A DNA stretch of 64,000 nucleotides from Streptomyces sp. NBC_00247 (GTDB taxonomy: Bacteria > Actinomycetota > Actinomycetes > Streptomycetales > Streptomycetaceae), in NCBI RefSeq assembly GCF_036188265.1, contig NZ_CP108093.1, positions 4,980,001 through 5,044,000 on the forward strand. The letters are read 5' to 3'. The notes below the pieces were generated by a model. It saw only the letters and a program-made list of their open reading frames with translations. It had not been told where the DNA came from and did not search any database. Each line of letters opens with the position of its first letter. The stretch's first letter is position 1. A program made the position numbers and the translations under genes. Shown here piece by piece: positions 1-8,031 of this stretch.

Positions 1-1189
1 CGGCGAGGCGCAGGGAGGGGAACCGGCTGAGCAGGGCGGGGAGGAACTCGCCCAGCTGCAGGCGGGCGAGGGCCGCGCCGACGCAGTAGTGGATACCCAC
101 GCCGAAGGTCAGGTGCGCGGTGGAGGTGGCGGCGGCCCGGGGATCGCGGTTGGCCGCCGGTACCACCACGATCAGCCGCTGCTGGGCGGCGACGGGCACC
201 CCGGCCAGTACACAGCCTCGGGTCGCGACGCGGCCGACGACCGCGGCGGCGGGCCGGGTGCGCAGCACGCCCTCCACGGCCGTCCCCATGTCCTCGGGCC
301 GCCGGCGCAGCGCGGCCGTCAGCTCGGGGCTGCTCAGCACGGCGTACGCCGCGCTGGTCAATGAGGACTGGACGGTCATGAAGCCGGTCACGAACAACTG
401 GGCGGTGTGCACCACGACGTCGTCGGTCCCCACCCCCTCCGCCCGGGCGGCGGTCACCCAGGCGGAGAGGAAATCGGTGCCGGGGCACCGCTCCCGCTCC
501 TGGACGACCCGCAGGAAGTACGCGAACAAGGCGGCGTCCGCCGCGTCCGCGTCGTCCAGATCGGCCTCGGAAGGGAAGAGCTCGGCGGCTGCCGTCCAAC
601 GGGCGCTCAGGCTCGCGAGCATGGGTGCGTCCTCGTCGGGCAGCGTGAGGATCTTGCACATGACCCGGGAGGGCAGCGGGCGGCTGACGTGTTCGGTCAG
701 GTCGGCGGTGCCGTGGGCGGCCAGTGCGGCGCCCAGGTCGTTCAGGCCGCTGTGGACGAGGCCGGTCACCACGGGCCGCAGCTCGGCGAGCGCGGTGCGG
801 TGGAAACCCTGGGCCAGATGGGCCCGGAGCGCCGTGTGGCGGGGAGGGTTGGCGTTGGGCAGGGAGGACGCGTAGCTGACCACGCTGCGGTGGTGGCGCC
901 AGCCGCCGGCGTGCGCGTCGCGCCAGGCGGTGTCCGGGAGGACGAACGCCGGATCGCGCAGGACGTGGCGGCACTCCTGGAAGCCGGTGACGACGGCCGC
1001 GTTGAGCGCGGGTACGGGGATCACCGGGCCCAGCTCCCGCAGCCGGTCGAACACCGGGTACGGGTCGGCTTCGGTGCGCAGCCGGCGGAGCAGGCGCATC
1101 ACCTGACCCTGGAGACCGGGGGCCTCGGTCTCGGTGACGGACGGGGTGGCCGGGTAGGGCGACGGGGTGGTGGGGAGGACGGCGCTCAT
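1..1189 (-). CDS. Atypical cytochrome P450 (3' end cut by window)
   Basis: The protein reads in the minus frame from ATG at 1189 and runs off the left edge after about 396 residues. The haem-ligand loop FGVGIHYCVG (Cys369) and a C-helix-like HTALR identify a bacterial P450. Three hallmarks are missing. The ExxR motif reads EGVLR (306-310), so the conserved Glu is Gly307. The I-helix motif is VTGFMTV with Met271 where Asp/Glu is usual. The meander between ANRDP and HLTFG is only about 8 residues, roughly half the usual length. It lies 154 bp downstream of a ketosynthase and ACP on the same strand and probably acts on an ACP-bound chain, or has a non-catalytic role. Family membership is secure; activity is doubtful. 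Confidence 0.85.
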   Translation of the reverse strand, partial: MSAVLPTTPSPYPATPSVTETEAPGLQGQVMRLLRRLRTEADPYPVFDRLRELGPVIPVPALNAAVVTGFQECRHVLRDPAFVLPDTAWRDAHAGGWRHHRSVVSYASSLPNANPPRHTALRAHLAQGFHRTALAELRPVVTGLVHSGLNDLGAALAAHGTADLTEHVSRPLPSRVMCKILTLPDEDAPMLASLSARWTAAAELFPSEADLDDADAADAALFAYFLRVVQERERCPGTDFLSAWVTAARAEGVGTDDVVVHTAQLFVTGFMTVQSSLTSAAYAVLSSPELTAALRRRPEDMGTAVEGVLRTRPAAAVVGRVATRGCVLAGVPVAAQQRLIVVVPAANRDPRAAATSTAHLTFGVGIHYCVGAALARLQLGEFLPALLSRFPSLRLA

Positions 1190-1343
1190 GGGGTTCGGTG
1201 CTTCCAGTGGTTCACGGGGAGCGGCGGGGGCGCCGCGCCGTTCGGTGCGGGGTGCGGGCGGTCGCGCGGCTCTTCGGCGGCGGGGTACGGGCGTCGGGCG
1301 GTACGGGGCGTGGGCGCGGGGCGGATGTCCGGCCGCGCGGGGG

Positions 1344-2570
1344 TCAGGAGGCCATCAGGGCCAGGGCGCTGTTCTGGCCGCCCAGGGCGGTGGAGACGCA
1401 CAGCGCGGTGCGCGCCGCACTCGGGCGGGGGACCTTGGTGACGAGGTCGACGCCCTCGGCGAAGGCGGGGTCCGGTTCGGTGAGGTTCGCCGTCGGCGGG
1501 ATGGTCCGCCGGGCGAGGGTGAGCACGCTGAGGACGGCCTCGATGCCCCCCGACCCCGCGCCGGCGTGACCGAGGGCGGCCTTGGTGGCGGTGACCGGCG
1601 GGCGGTGCGGCAGCACCCGGGCCAGCCAGGACGCCTCCGCCGCGTCGTTGGCCGGTGTCGCCGCACCGTGGGCGTTGACGTGCTCCACGTCCTGCGGCTG
1701 CCAGCGGGCGTCGGCGAGCGCGGCGCGTACCGCCCGCTCGGCGCCCCGGCCCTCGGGGTGGACGGCGGCGATGTGGTGGGCGTCGCCCGCGGCCCCGTAA
1801 CCGGCCGTCCAGGCCAGCACCGGTGCGCGGCGGGCCCGGGCGTGCGCGGCGCGCTCCAGCACCAGGATTCCGGCGCCCTCGGCGGCCACGAAACCGTCCC
1901 GGCCCCTGCCGAAGGGGCGGGCCGCGTCGCGCGGGTCGCAGGGGCGGGAGGAGAGAACTCCCAACTGGGCGAAGGCCGTCACGGCGAGGGGGTGGCAGAG
2001 GCACTCGGAACCGCCGGCCACCGCGATGTCGAGGGCGCCGGAGCGCAGCAGATCGCGGGCGACGCCGATCGCGGTCAGCCCGGAGGCGCAGCCCGCCGAG
2101 GTCGCGAAGTTCGGTCCGGCCGCGCCGAGATCGAGGGCGACCTCGGCCGCGCTCGCGCTGGGCAGGCTGCGGGGCAGTGCCATCGGTGGGACGGTCTCGG
2201 GGCGTCCGGCGGCGAGCTTGCCGCAGACGTCGACGAGGCCGTCGACGCTGGAGCCGCCCGTACCGATCACCACTCCGACGCGGACCGGGTCCCAGTCCCG
2301 GTCGGCGAGCCCCGCCATGGCCACGGCCTCGCGGGCGGCGACCATGCTGAGTTGTGTGTTCCGGTCCATCCGGCGCGCCAGACGCCGTCCGAGGAGCGCG
2401 TCGGGGTCGAAGTCCGGTACCCGGCAGGAGATGTCCACCCGCAGTCCGGCCAGCAGCGGGTCGCGGGTGGCCGTCGACACCCCGGCGAGGGCGGCTCGCC
2501 AGCCGGCCTCCACACCGGTCCCGCCGGGCGTGACCAGACCCAGGCCCGTCACGACGACACCGGCCTTCAC
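1344..2570 (-). CDS. Beta-ketoacyl-ACP synthase (FabF/type II KS-like)
   Basis: A 408-residue condensing enzyme with the complete thiolase-fold active site: nucleophile Cys161 in TSAGCASG, His301 in VNAHGAATPAND, and Lys330/His335 in TKAALGHAGAGSGG. It should carry out decarboxylating Claisen condensation on acyl-ACP. The Cys shows it is a true KS rather than a chain-length factor. The start is GTG at 2570, in a GTGA overlap with the ACP stop, so the two genes are translationally coupled. No second KS/CLF partner is visible, which fits a short stand-alone pathway or a cluster that continues beyond the left edge. The product cannot be named from what is visible. Confidence 0.9.
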   Translation of the reverse strand: MKAGVVVTGLGLVTPGGTGVEAGWRAALAGVSTATRDPLLAGLRVDISCRVPDFDPDALLGRRLARRMDRNTQLSMVAAREAVAMAGLADRDWDPVRVGVVIGTGGSSVDGLVDVCGKLAAGRPETVPPMALPRSLPSASAAEVALDLGAAGPNFATSAGCASGLTAIGVARDLLRSGALDIAVAGGSECLCHPLAVTAFAQLGVLSSRPCDPRDAARPFGRGRDGFVAAEGAGILVLERAAHARARRAPVLAWTAGYGAAGDAHHIAAVHPEGRGAERAVRAALADARWQPQDVEHVNAHGAATPANDAAEASWLARVLPHRPPVTATKAALGHAGAGSGGIEAVLSVLTLARRTIPPTANLTEPDPAFAEGVDLVTKVPRPSAARTALCVSTALGGQNSALALMAS

Positions 2571-2929
2571 GACTGGGCAGGCGCGACGAACAGAGCCTGG
2601 TCGAACGACGGTGCGGGGGCCTCGGACCGGGCCTGATCGGGTGAGGGGGCCGCGGTCGCGGCCTCCGGGCGGGCCGGGCCGGGCGACGGCGCGGCGGCCG
2701 TGGCCGGGGGGCGCGCCCGGTCGAACTCCGCCGCCATCTGCCCCAGGGTGCTGTCGGGACTCATCTCCACGTCCTCCAGGCGTACCCCGGTGGACTCGGT
2801 GATGATCACCGCCAACTCCGCCAGGGAGAGCGAGTCCAGTTCCAGTTGACGGGCCGTCGCGTCGGGCCGCACCTGGTCCTCGTCAAGCCCGAACTCCTCG
2901 ACCAGCAGTCTGGTCAGCATCTCGTACAT
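2567..2929 (-). CDS. Acyl carrier protein with Ala/Pro-rich C-terminal tail
   Basis: The four-helix ACP core carries the phosphopantetheine site at Ser33 in LELDSLSL. I place the start at ATG 2929 because a GGAGG lies 8 bases upstream; an ATG at 2944 would add five residues but has no ribosome site. After the ~75-residue core there is a ~45-residue low-complexity tail with repeated APSP.(P/Q)AR.EA-type segments, not normal for ACPs; it may be a docking or linker region. The gene is first in an ACP–KS–P450 operon and overlaps the KS start. It presumably carries the chain elongated by the KS and handed to the P450. Confidence 0.88.
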   Translation of the reverse strand: MYEMLTRLLVEEFGLDEDQVRPDATARQLELDSLSLAELAVIITESTGVRLEDVEMSPDSTLGQMAAEFDRARPPATAAAPSPGPARPEAATAAPSPDQARSEAPAPSFDQALFVAPAQS

Positions 2930-3283
2930 CGCGCCGTCCTCCATGAAGTTGTTTCTTGCGCAAACACAGTCGCCAACGACGCCAAGCCCTCCTGGTCACC
3001 CCGAAACACCGATTCGCCAGGGTTGACACGCGAGAGACCCCGCATACGGCCGTGTGGCGGGGGGTGGCGCGAACGGGGGTGGGGTGGCGCGACGACCTGG
3101 CAGGCGGCGGTCCGGCGGCCTGCCGGGGGCGGTGCCCGGTCCGGTGCGGGGCGAGCCGACCGCGTTGTCAGTGGGCGCACGTATGTTCATTCGTGTTCCG
3201 CCTCCGCCGTCGCGGCGCGGTGCCCCCCTCTGCGCGGAAACCCCTTCGGGTCGTAAAGGCCCTTCGAACACACAGGAGATGAC
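2930..3283. promoter_or_regulatory. Divergent promoter region between ACP cluster and yeh-like operon
   Basis: No gene is visible in these 354 bases. TTGACA at 3023-3028 is a good -35 hexamer facing the plus-strand operon, but the matching -10 is weak. A palindrome TTGCGCAA (2956-2963), flanked by GTTT and AAAC, sits just upstream of the ACP and could be an operator. AGGAG six bases before GTG 3284 is the ribosome site of the next gene. These are visual calls only. Confidence 0.45.
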
Positions 3284-3805
3284 GTGTCGTCAGAAATGGA
3301 GAGGTCGAGCACGGCGCGGGTGATCCCGCCCGCCCGGCCGCGCAAGCTCGCCAAGGTCCCGTTCGTGGAACTCGCCGACGGCAGGTTGCAGGGCGTGGTC
3401 TCCAGCGGGTCGGACATCGAGCGCGTCTACGTCTCGTCCGTCGAGACACGGACCTTCGCCTACGCCTGCAGCACCAACAACAACCGTCCCTGCGGCGGAG
3501 CGCGCGGGGGCTTCTGCAACCACATACGTGCCCTGGTCAACGAGTCCGTCCTCCAGTACGGCGCCGAGCGCGTGGCCCGCTACCTCAAGGCCGAGTCCGC
3601 CGACGGCGAGCCGAGCGCGGCGGGCATCACCGCCACCATGACGGCCACCCGCCCCGGCCCGGCGGACAGCAAGGCCGCCGCACCCGTCTTCAGCCGGTTC
3701 CTGCACCACCTCGCCTACCTCGAACTCGCCCCGACCACGCTGCCGCTGCCCGAGATGCAGTGGTTCCCGCCGACCCGGTCGCCGTACGGGGCGGTGGCGG
3801 CCTGA
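3284..3805 (+). CDS. SWIM-like zinc-finger protein of a yeh-type operon
   Basis: A 173-residue protein, first gene of a five-gene operon, starting at GTG 3284 behind AGGAG. Its one clear motif is C62-x7-C70-x7-C78-x-H80 (YACSTNNN...GFCNH), embedded in a region predicted to follow a small beta hairpin (VYVSSVETRTFAYAC). The terminal CxH resembles SWIM zinc fingers (CxCxnCxH), which are the YehQ-like component of MoxR/VWA loci, but the first pair is spaced C-x7-C instead of CxC. A metal-binding adaptor or nucleic-acid/protein-binding role is inferred. The C-terminal third has no recognisable motif. The next gene starts inside the stop codon (TGATG). Confidence 0.7.
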   Translation: MSSEMERSSTARVIPPARPRKLAKVPFVELADGRLQGVVSSGSDIERVYVSSVETRTFAYACSTNNNRPCGGARGGFCNHIRALVNESVLQYGAERVARYLKAESADGEPSAAGITATMTATRPGPADSKAAAPVFSRFLHHLAYLELAPTTLPLPEMQWFPPTRSPYGAVAA

Positions 3806-5196
3806 TGCGCGCCGACCTGCTCACCCGGGAGATCGACGGACTCGAAGAGGCGTTGGCCGCCGCCGACTCCTTCGACCGGGTCCTGGTGACCGGCCTGCTC
3901 CGGCCGGGCCCCGCCCAGGCCGCCGCGCTGGCGGAGTTCGCGGAGGCTCTCACCGGCAGCCCGCTCGCCGCCCGGGTCGCCGAGGCGGCCGGGAAGGCGG
4001 CGTCCGGGGCCGCGGGCGAGGAGCACTTCACCGCCCTCGCGGCGGGCCGCGCCGCGCTGCTCGGCGCCGCCCACGACGCCCTGACCTCCCGGGCCCAGGA
4101 AGCGGCGGGTCGTACGGCGGCCGCACCGGCAGCCCCCGCCGCCGTCGCCGGGACCCCGGCGAACCTGCTGGTCGCCGCCCGCTCCTGGCTCAGTGACCTG
4201 GCCCGCTGCGGCTGGCGAGGCATCGACCACGAGGTGGTCCAGGGGGCGGCCCGGGTCGTCTCCGCGATGCTCGACGACCCGGAACTGCGCCGCTTGGCCG
4301 CCCTTCTGGACGGCTTCGCCGCCGAACTCGCCGCGTCCTGCCCGGGAGCCACCCTGGAGCGGGTACCGGTCCGGCGCTGGGCCGACCTCTGGGCGCGGGC
4401 GATGCTGCTCACCGTGCCCGGCGCGATCGTCGCCCCGGAGACCGTCCCGGCCACCGGTCGGCTGCTGCCGCTCGGGGTGGACCTGCAGGAGCACGCCACC
4501 GCCGTACAGGCGCAGGTGCACGCCGTGTTCGAACCCGCGGACGGCTCCACGCCGTTCCTGGTACGGGCGTCGGTGTCGGCGCCCAAGCCCGACTCGGTCG
4601 TCGGCGCCGGGCTCTGGCAACTGCTCCGCCCCCACTTCTCGCTGCTCGCGGCGGTGGGCGAGGGCCGTGCCATGGAGCTGACCGGCATGCCCCTCACCGC
4701 GGCGGGCGACCTGGTCTGGAGCGCCGGACACGCCCGCACGGGCGAGCCCGCCGACTCCTTCGCCACCGCCCGGGTCGCCCTGCCCACCGCGACCGGCCGG
4801 GCGACCGCCCCGCTGGACCGGCACCCCACGGCCGTCGCCGTACCCGTCTTCCTCGACGGCTACGCCACGGCGGCCGGGGAGGACGGTTCGGTGTCGTTCA
4901 CCCTCGCCGGACAGACCCTCGGCGTCGACGCGGACCGGATTCCGGCCGCCGGACCGCTCACCCCCGAGGCCGTCCTCGCCTCGGGAGCGTGCATCGGACT
5001 GCTCCGCTGGGACGCGGGGGAGTTCCGCCTCCAGCCGCTGGCCGTGGAGACCACCGTGCGGAAGAAGGCGGTGGCGGTGCACGCCGGGGCCTGGGCCGGA
5101 GGCACCACCGACAAGGCCGGGACCAGGGCCGAGAAGGCCGCCACGGACGCGGCGGCCGTACTGCGCGAACGCGCCGGAAGGCTGCTGCGGAAATGA
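3805..5196 (+). CDS. Unknown protein, second gene of the yeh-type operon
   Basis: A 463-residue protein from ATG 3805, overlapping the upstream stop by one base; an earlier GTG at 3760 is possible but lies inside the previous gene. I do not recognise a domain. The sequence is Ala/Leu-rich, mostly helical in the first 250 residues, then more beta-like (VDLQEHATAVQAQVHAVFEP, FLVRASVSAPKPDSVVG), with no signal peptide, transmembrane segment or obvious catalytic motif. Tight coupling on both sides (TGATG upstream, ATGA downstream with the VWA gene) shows it belongs to the same machine as the VWA/MoxR pair. A scaffold or substrate-recognition subunit is a guess. Confidence 0.75.
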   Translation: MRADLLTREIDGLEEALAAADSFDRVLVTGLLRPGPAQAAALAEFAEALTGSPLAARVAEAAGKAASGAAGEEHFTALAAGRAALLGAAHDALTSRAQEAAGRTAAAPAAPAAVAGTPANLLVAARSWLSDLARCGWRGIDHEVVQGAARVVSAMLDDPELRRLAALLDGFAAELAASCPGATLERVPVRRWADLWARAMLLTVPGAIVAPETVPATGRLLPLGVDLQEHATAVQAQVHAVFEPADGSTPFLVRASVSAPKPDSVVGAGLWQLLRPHFSLLAAVGEGRAMELTGMPLTAAGDLVWSAGHARTGEPADSFATARVALPTATGRATAPLDRHPTAVAVPVFLDGYATAAGEDGSVSFTLAGQTLGVDADRIPAAGPLTPEAVLASGACIGLLRWDAGEFRLQPLAVETTVRKKAVAVHAGAWAGGTTDKAGTRAEKAATDAAAVLRERAGRLLRK

Positions 5197-6818
5197 CCGG
5201 ACGGACGGACGACATCGGACAACTCGAAGCCCCGGCGCCCCAGGGAGCCCCAGGAGCCCCGGCACCCCAGGGAGCCCCAGGAGCCCCGGCAGCCCGGGGA
5301 GCCATGGGAGACACGGCCGCCCCGGAGGACGGGCCCGGAGCGGAATCGCAGGACAACCGCCGTCAGGTCCTCTACTGGCGGCTCCTCGCCCGGCTCTTCG
5401 ACCCCGAGGAGCAGGCGGCGCTGGAATCGGCGAGCCTCGCCGTGGTCGAGGACATCGGCCTGCCGCCCGCGCTGCTCGACCCGCAGGCCTCGGTCGACTC
5501 GGTGGTGCAACGCCACCCGGGGCTGGCCGCCGAGTTCGACGGGCTGCTGACGGCGGACGCCGACGCGGACGCGGACGAGAGAGCGAGCGCGGACGCGGAG
5601 GCGAGAGCAGGGACGGAGGCGGAAGCGGAGGCGAGAGCGGGGACGGACGACGACGCCGACGCCTCCGACCGGGACAGGGCGGCCGAGGTACGGCGTGCCG
5701 CACTGGTCTCGAAGGTGCTGCTGAACGTCTTCGCGACGGGCAGGGGCGCGGTCACCGCCGGGCAGTTGTCGCGCTGGCAGGCCGACGCGGGCTGGCTGGA
5801 GCGGGCGCTCGGCTGCGAGCCCGGCACCCTGCGTGGCGGACGCCCCGGCGGCCACCGCGCCTCGGGCGCCGGCGTGAGCCGCACCGGATCGGGCGGCGGT
5901 ACGTCCCCCGACCTGAGCCGGCTGATCCCGGCGATCGGCCCCGAACTCGGCGCCCTCGAAGCGGATCTCGTCCGGCGGATGCGGCTGCGCGAGGTGCTCG
6001 CCGACCCGAAGCTCGCCGCGCGGCTCACCCCGAGCATGTCGCTGATCGAACAGTTGCTGCGCGACAAGAACAACCTGGACGGTGTCGCCCTGGCCAACGC
6101 CAAGGCGCTGATCCGGCGATTCGTGGACGAGGTCGCCGAGGTGCTGCGTACCCAGGTGGAGAAGGCGACCGTCGGGCCGCTGGACCGCTCGGTCCCGCCG
6201 AAGCGGGTCTTCCGCAACCTCGACGTCGACCGCACGATCTGGAAGAACCTGACCAACTGGAGCCCCGAGGAGGAGCGGCTCTACGTCGACCGCCTCTACT
6301 ACCGCCACACCACGCGGAAGACGACCCCGCAACGGCTGGTCGTGGTGGTCGACCAGTCGGGTTCCATGGTCGACTCGATGGTCAACTGCACCATCCTGGC
6401 CTCCATCTTCGCCGGGCTGCCCAAGGTCGACGTCCACCTCGTCGCGTACGACACCAAGGCCCTCGACCTCACCCCCTGGGTGCACGACCCCTTCGAGACG
6501 CTGCTCCGCACCCAGCTCGGCGGCGGCACCGACGGCACGGTCGCCATGGCACTGGCCCAGCCGAAGATCGCGGAGCCCCGCAACACCGTCGTGGTGTGGA
6601 TCTCCGACTTCTACGAATGGCAGTGCGAGCCGCTCTTCGAGAGCATGGCCGCCCTCCATCGCTCGGGCGTCAAGTTCATCCCGGTGGGCTCGGTGACCAG
6701 CGCCGGACGCGGCAGCGTCAACCCGTGGTTCCGCGAACGTTTCAAGGACCTCGGTACGCCGGTCCTCTCCGGTCACATACGCAAGCTCGTCCACGAGCTG
6801 AAGAACTTCCTCACCTGA
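5193..6818 (+). CDS. VWA-domain protein of a MoxR/VWA system (YehP-like)
   Basis: A 541-residue protein starting at ATG 5193 in an ATGA overlap. The C-terminal ~170 residues form a von Willebrand A domain with an intact metal-ion-dependent adhesion site: DQSGSM (Asp387), Thr446 in GGGTDGT and Asp472 in WISDFYEW. The N-terminus has collagen-like APQGAPGAP repeats (about residues 12-33), and a central stretch (about 125-160) is an Asp/Ala/Glu-rich tract, both probably flexible linkers. VWA proteins paired with MoxR ATPases act as adaptors that present or insert clients; here the ATPase follows 47 bases downstream. It is cytoplasmic by the absence of a signal peptide. Confidence 0.9.
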   Translation: MTGRTDDIGQLEAPAPQGAPGAPAPQGAPGAPAARGAMGDTAAPEDGPGAESQDNRRQVLYWRLLARLFDPEEQAALESASLAVVEDIGLPPALLDPQASVDSVVQRHPGLAAEFDGLLTADADADADERASADAEARAGTEAEAEARAGTDDDADASDRDRAAEVRRAALVSKVLLNVFATGRGAVTAGQLSRWQADAGWLERALGCEPGTLRGGRPGGHRASGAGVSRTGSGGGTSPDLSRLIPAIGPELGALEADLVRRMRLREVLADPKLAARLTPSMSLIEQLLRDKNNLDGVALANAKALIRRFVDEVAEVLRTQVEKATVGPLDRSVPPKRVFRNLDVDRTIWKNLTNWSPEEERLYVDRLYYRHTTRKTTPQRLVVVVDQSGSMVDSMVNCTILASIFAGLPKVDVHLVAYDTKALDLTPWVHDPFETLLRTQLGGGTDGTVAMALAQPKIAEPRNTVVVWISDFYEWQCEPLFESMAALHRSGVKFIPVGSVTSAGRGSVNPWFRERFKDLGTPVLSGHIRKLVHELKNFLT

Positions 6819-6865
6819 GTACGCGCTTCCCGCCCGGCTCCCTCCCGATCCCCGAAAGGCCCGAC

Positions 6866-7990
6866 ATGTCCGACCTGCTGCGCGCTCCCGCCGAGATCAA
6901 GTACGCCGAGGAGCTGGACTGGCTGGAATCGGTGGACGACGGCCCCAAGCCGTTCTCCTGGCGGCTGTCGCCGAAGATGGTCCGCCTGTTCATCCTGGGC
7001 TCCGAGCGCGCCGACGGTCTCGACCGAGAGATCGCCCAGAAGTGGTTCGGCGACCGCAGTTTCGTGGAGCGTTCCATCGTCACCCTCGCCTCCGACCGCG
7101 GGCTGCTGCTGATCGGCGACCCGGGTACCGGCAAGAGCTGGCTCGCCGAGCTGCTGTCCGCCGCCATCAGCCGCAACTCCACGCTGGTGGTGCAGGGCAC
7201 GGCCGGCACCACCGAGGACCACATCAAGTACTCCTGGAACGTCTCGATGGTGATAGCCAAGGGCCAGTCCCGGGAGTCGATGATCCCCTCGCCGATCATG
7301 ACCGCCATGGAGACGGGCACCATCGGCCGCTTCGAGGAGCTCACCCGCTCCACCAGCGACGTCCAGGACGCGCTGATCTCCATCCTCTCGGAGAAGTACG
7401 TCTCCGTCCCCGAGCTGGGCAGCGGTGAGGGCGACGACAACATCGTCTTCGCCAAGCCCGGATTCTCGGTCATCGCCACCGCCAACAGCCGGGACCGGGG
7501 TGTCAACGACCTCTCCTCCGCGCTCAAGCGCCGCTTCAACTTCGTCCGCATCCCCGTGGTGACGAACAAGAGGAGCGAGGCGGAGATCGTCCGCTTCCGC
7601 ACCGAGGAACTGCTGCGCCGCCATCGGATCGATCTGGACGTGCCGCCGACGCTGCTCGACGTACTCCTGCGGAGCTTCGCCGATCTGCGCGCCTCCGCCG
7701 CCGCGGCGGGCAGCGACGACGAGAAGCTGGAGTCCGCCCTCTCCAGCGCCGAGCAGATCGGCGTACTGGAGGACGCCATCCTGCACAGCAACTTCTTCGG
7801 GGAGCGGGAACTCACCGCCCGTACCCTCGCCTCCTCGCTCGTCGGATCGCTGGTCCGGCGCGAGCCCGAGGACCTGGCCATCCTCAACAAGTACCTGCAC
7901 GGGGTCGTGGAGCCGCGCGGCAAGGAGGAGGGCGGCGCATGGCCCGAGTTCCTGGAGGGCGGCCGGGACGCGATCGCCACCCTGGCGTGA
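6866..7990 (+). CDS. MoxR-family AAA+ ATPase (YehL-like)
   Basis: A 374-residue AAA+ ATPase starting at ATG 6866. Walker A is GDPGTGKS (84-91), the Walker-B region reads GRFEEL, sensor 1 lies in VIATANSRDRG, and the arginine finger is in ALKRRFNF. The size matches E. coli YehL (about 380 residues). MoxR ATPases use ATP hydrolysis to remodel or load metal/cofactor into partner proteins, working with VWA adaptors, and the VWA gene is immediately upstream. The downstream DUF5682-like gene begins close to its stop codon, so all five genes are probably one transcript. The substrate is unknown. Confidence 0.93.
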   Translation: MSDLLRAPAEIKYAEELDWLESVDDGPKPFSWRLSPKMVRLFILGSERADGLDREIAQKWFGDRSFVERSIVTLASDRGLLLIGDPGTGKSWLAELLSAAISRNSTLVVQGTAGTTEDHIKYSWNVSMVIAKGQSRESMIPSPIMTAMETGTIGRFEELTRSTSDVQDALISILSEKYVSVPELGSGEGDDNIVFAKPGFSVIATANSRDRGVNDLSSALKRRFNFVRIPVVTNKRSEAEIVRFRTEELLRRHRIDLDVPPTLLDVLLRSFADLRASAAAAGSDDEKLESALSSAEQIGVLEDAILHSNFFGERELTARTLASSLVGSLVRREPEDLAILNKYLHGVVEPRGKEEGGAWPEFLEGGRDAIATLA

Positions 7991-8031
7991 CGGACGTGGG
8001 ATTCATCGACGGAGCGAGAGAGGAGGACACC

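Noticed and set aside
120..875. Plus-strand open frames across the first kilobase
   Set aside because: They are antisense to the P450; the minus frame shows the haem-ligand motif, while the plus frames have Arg/Ala/Gly-rich low-complexity translations.
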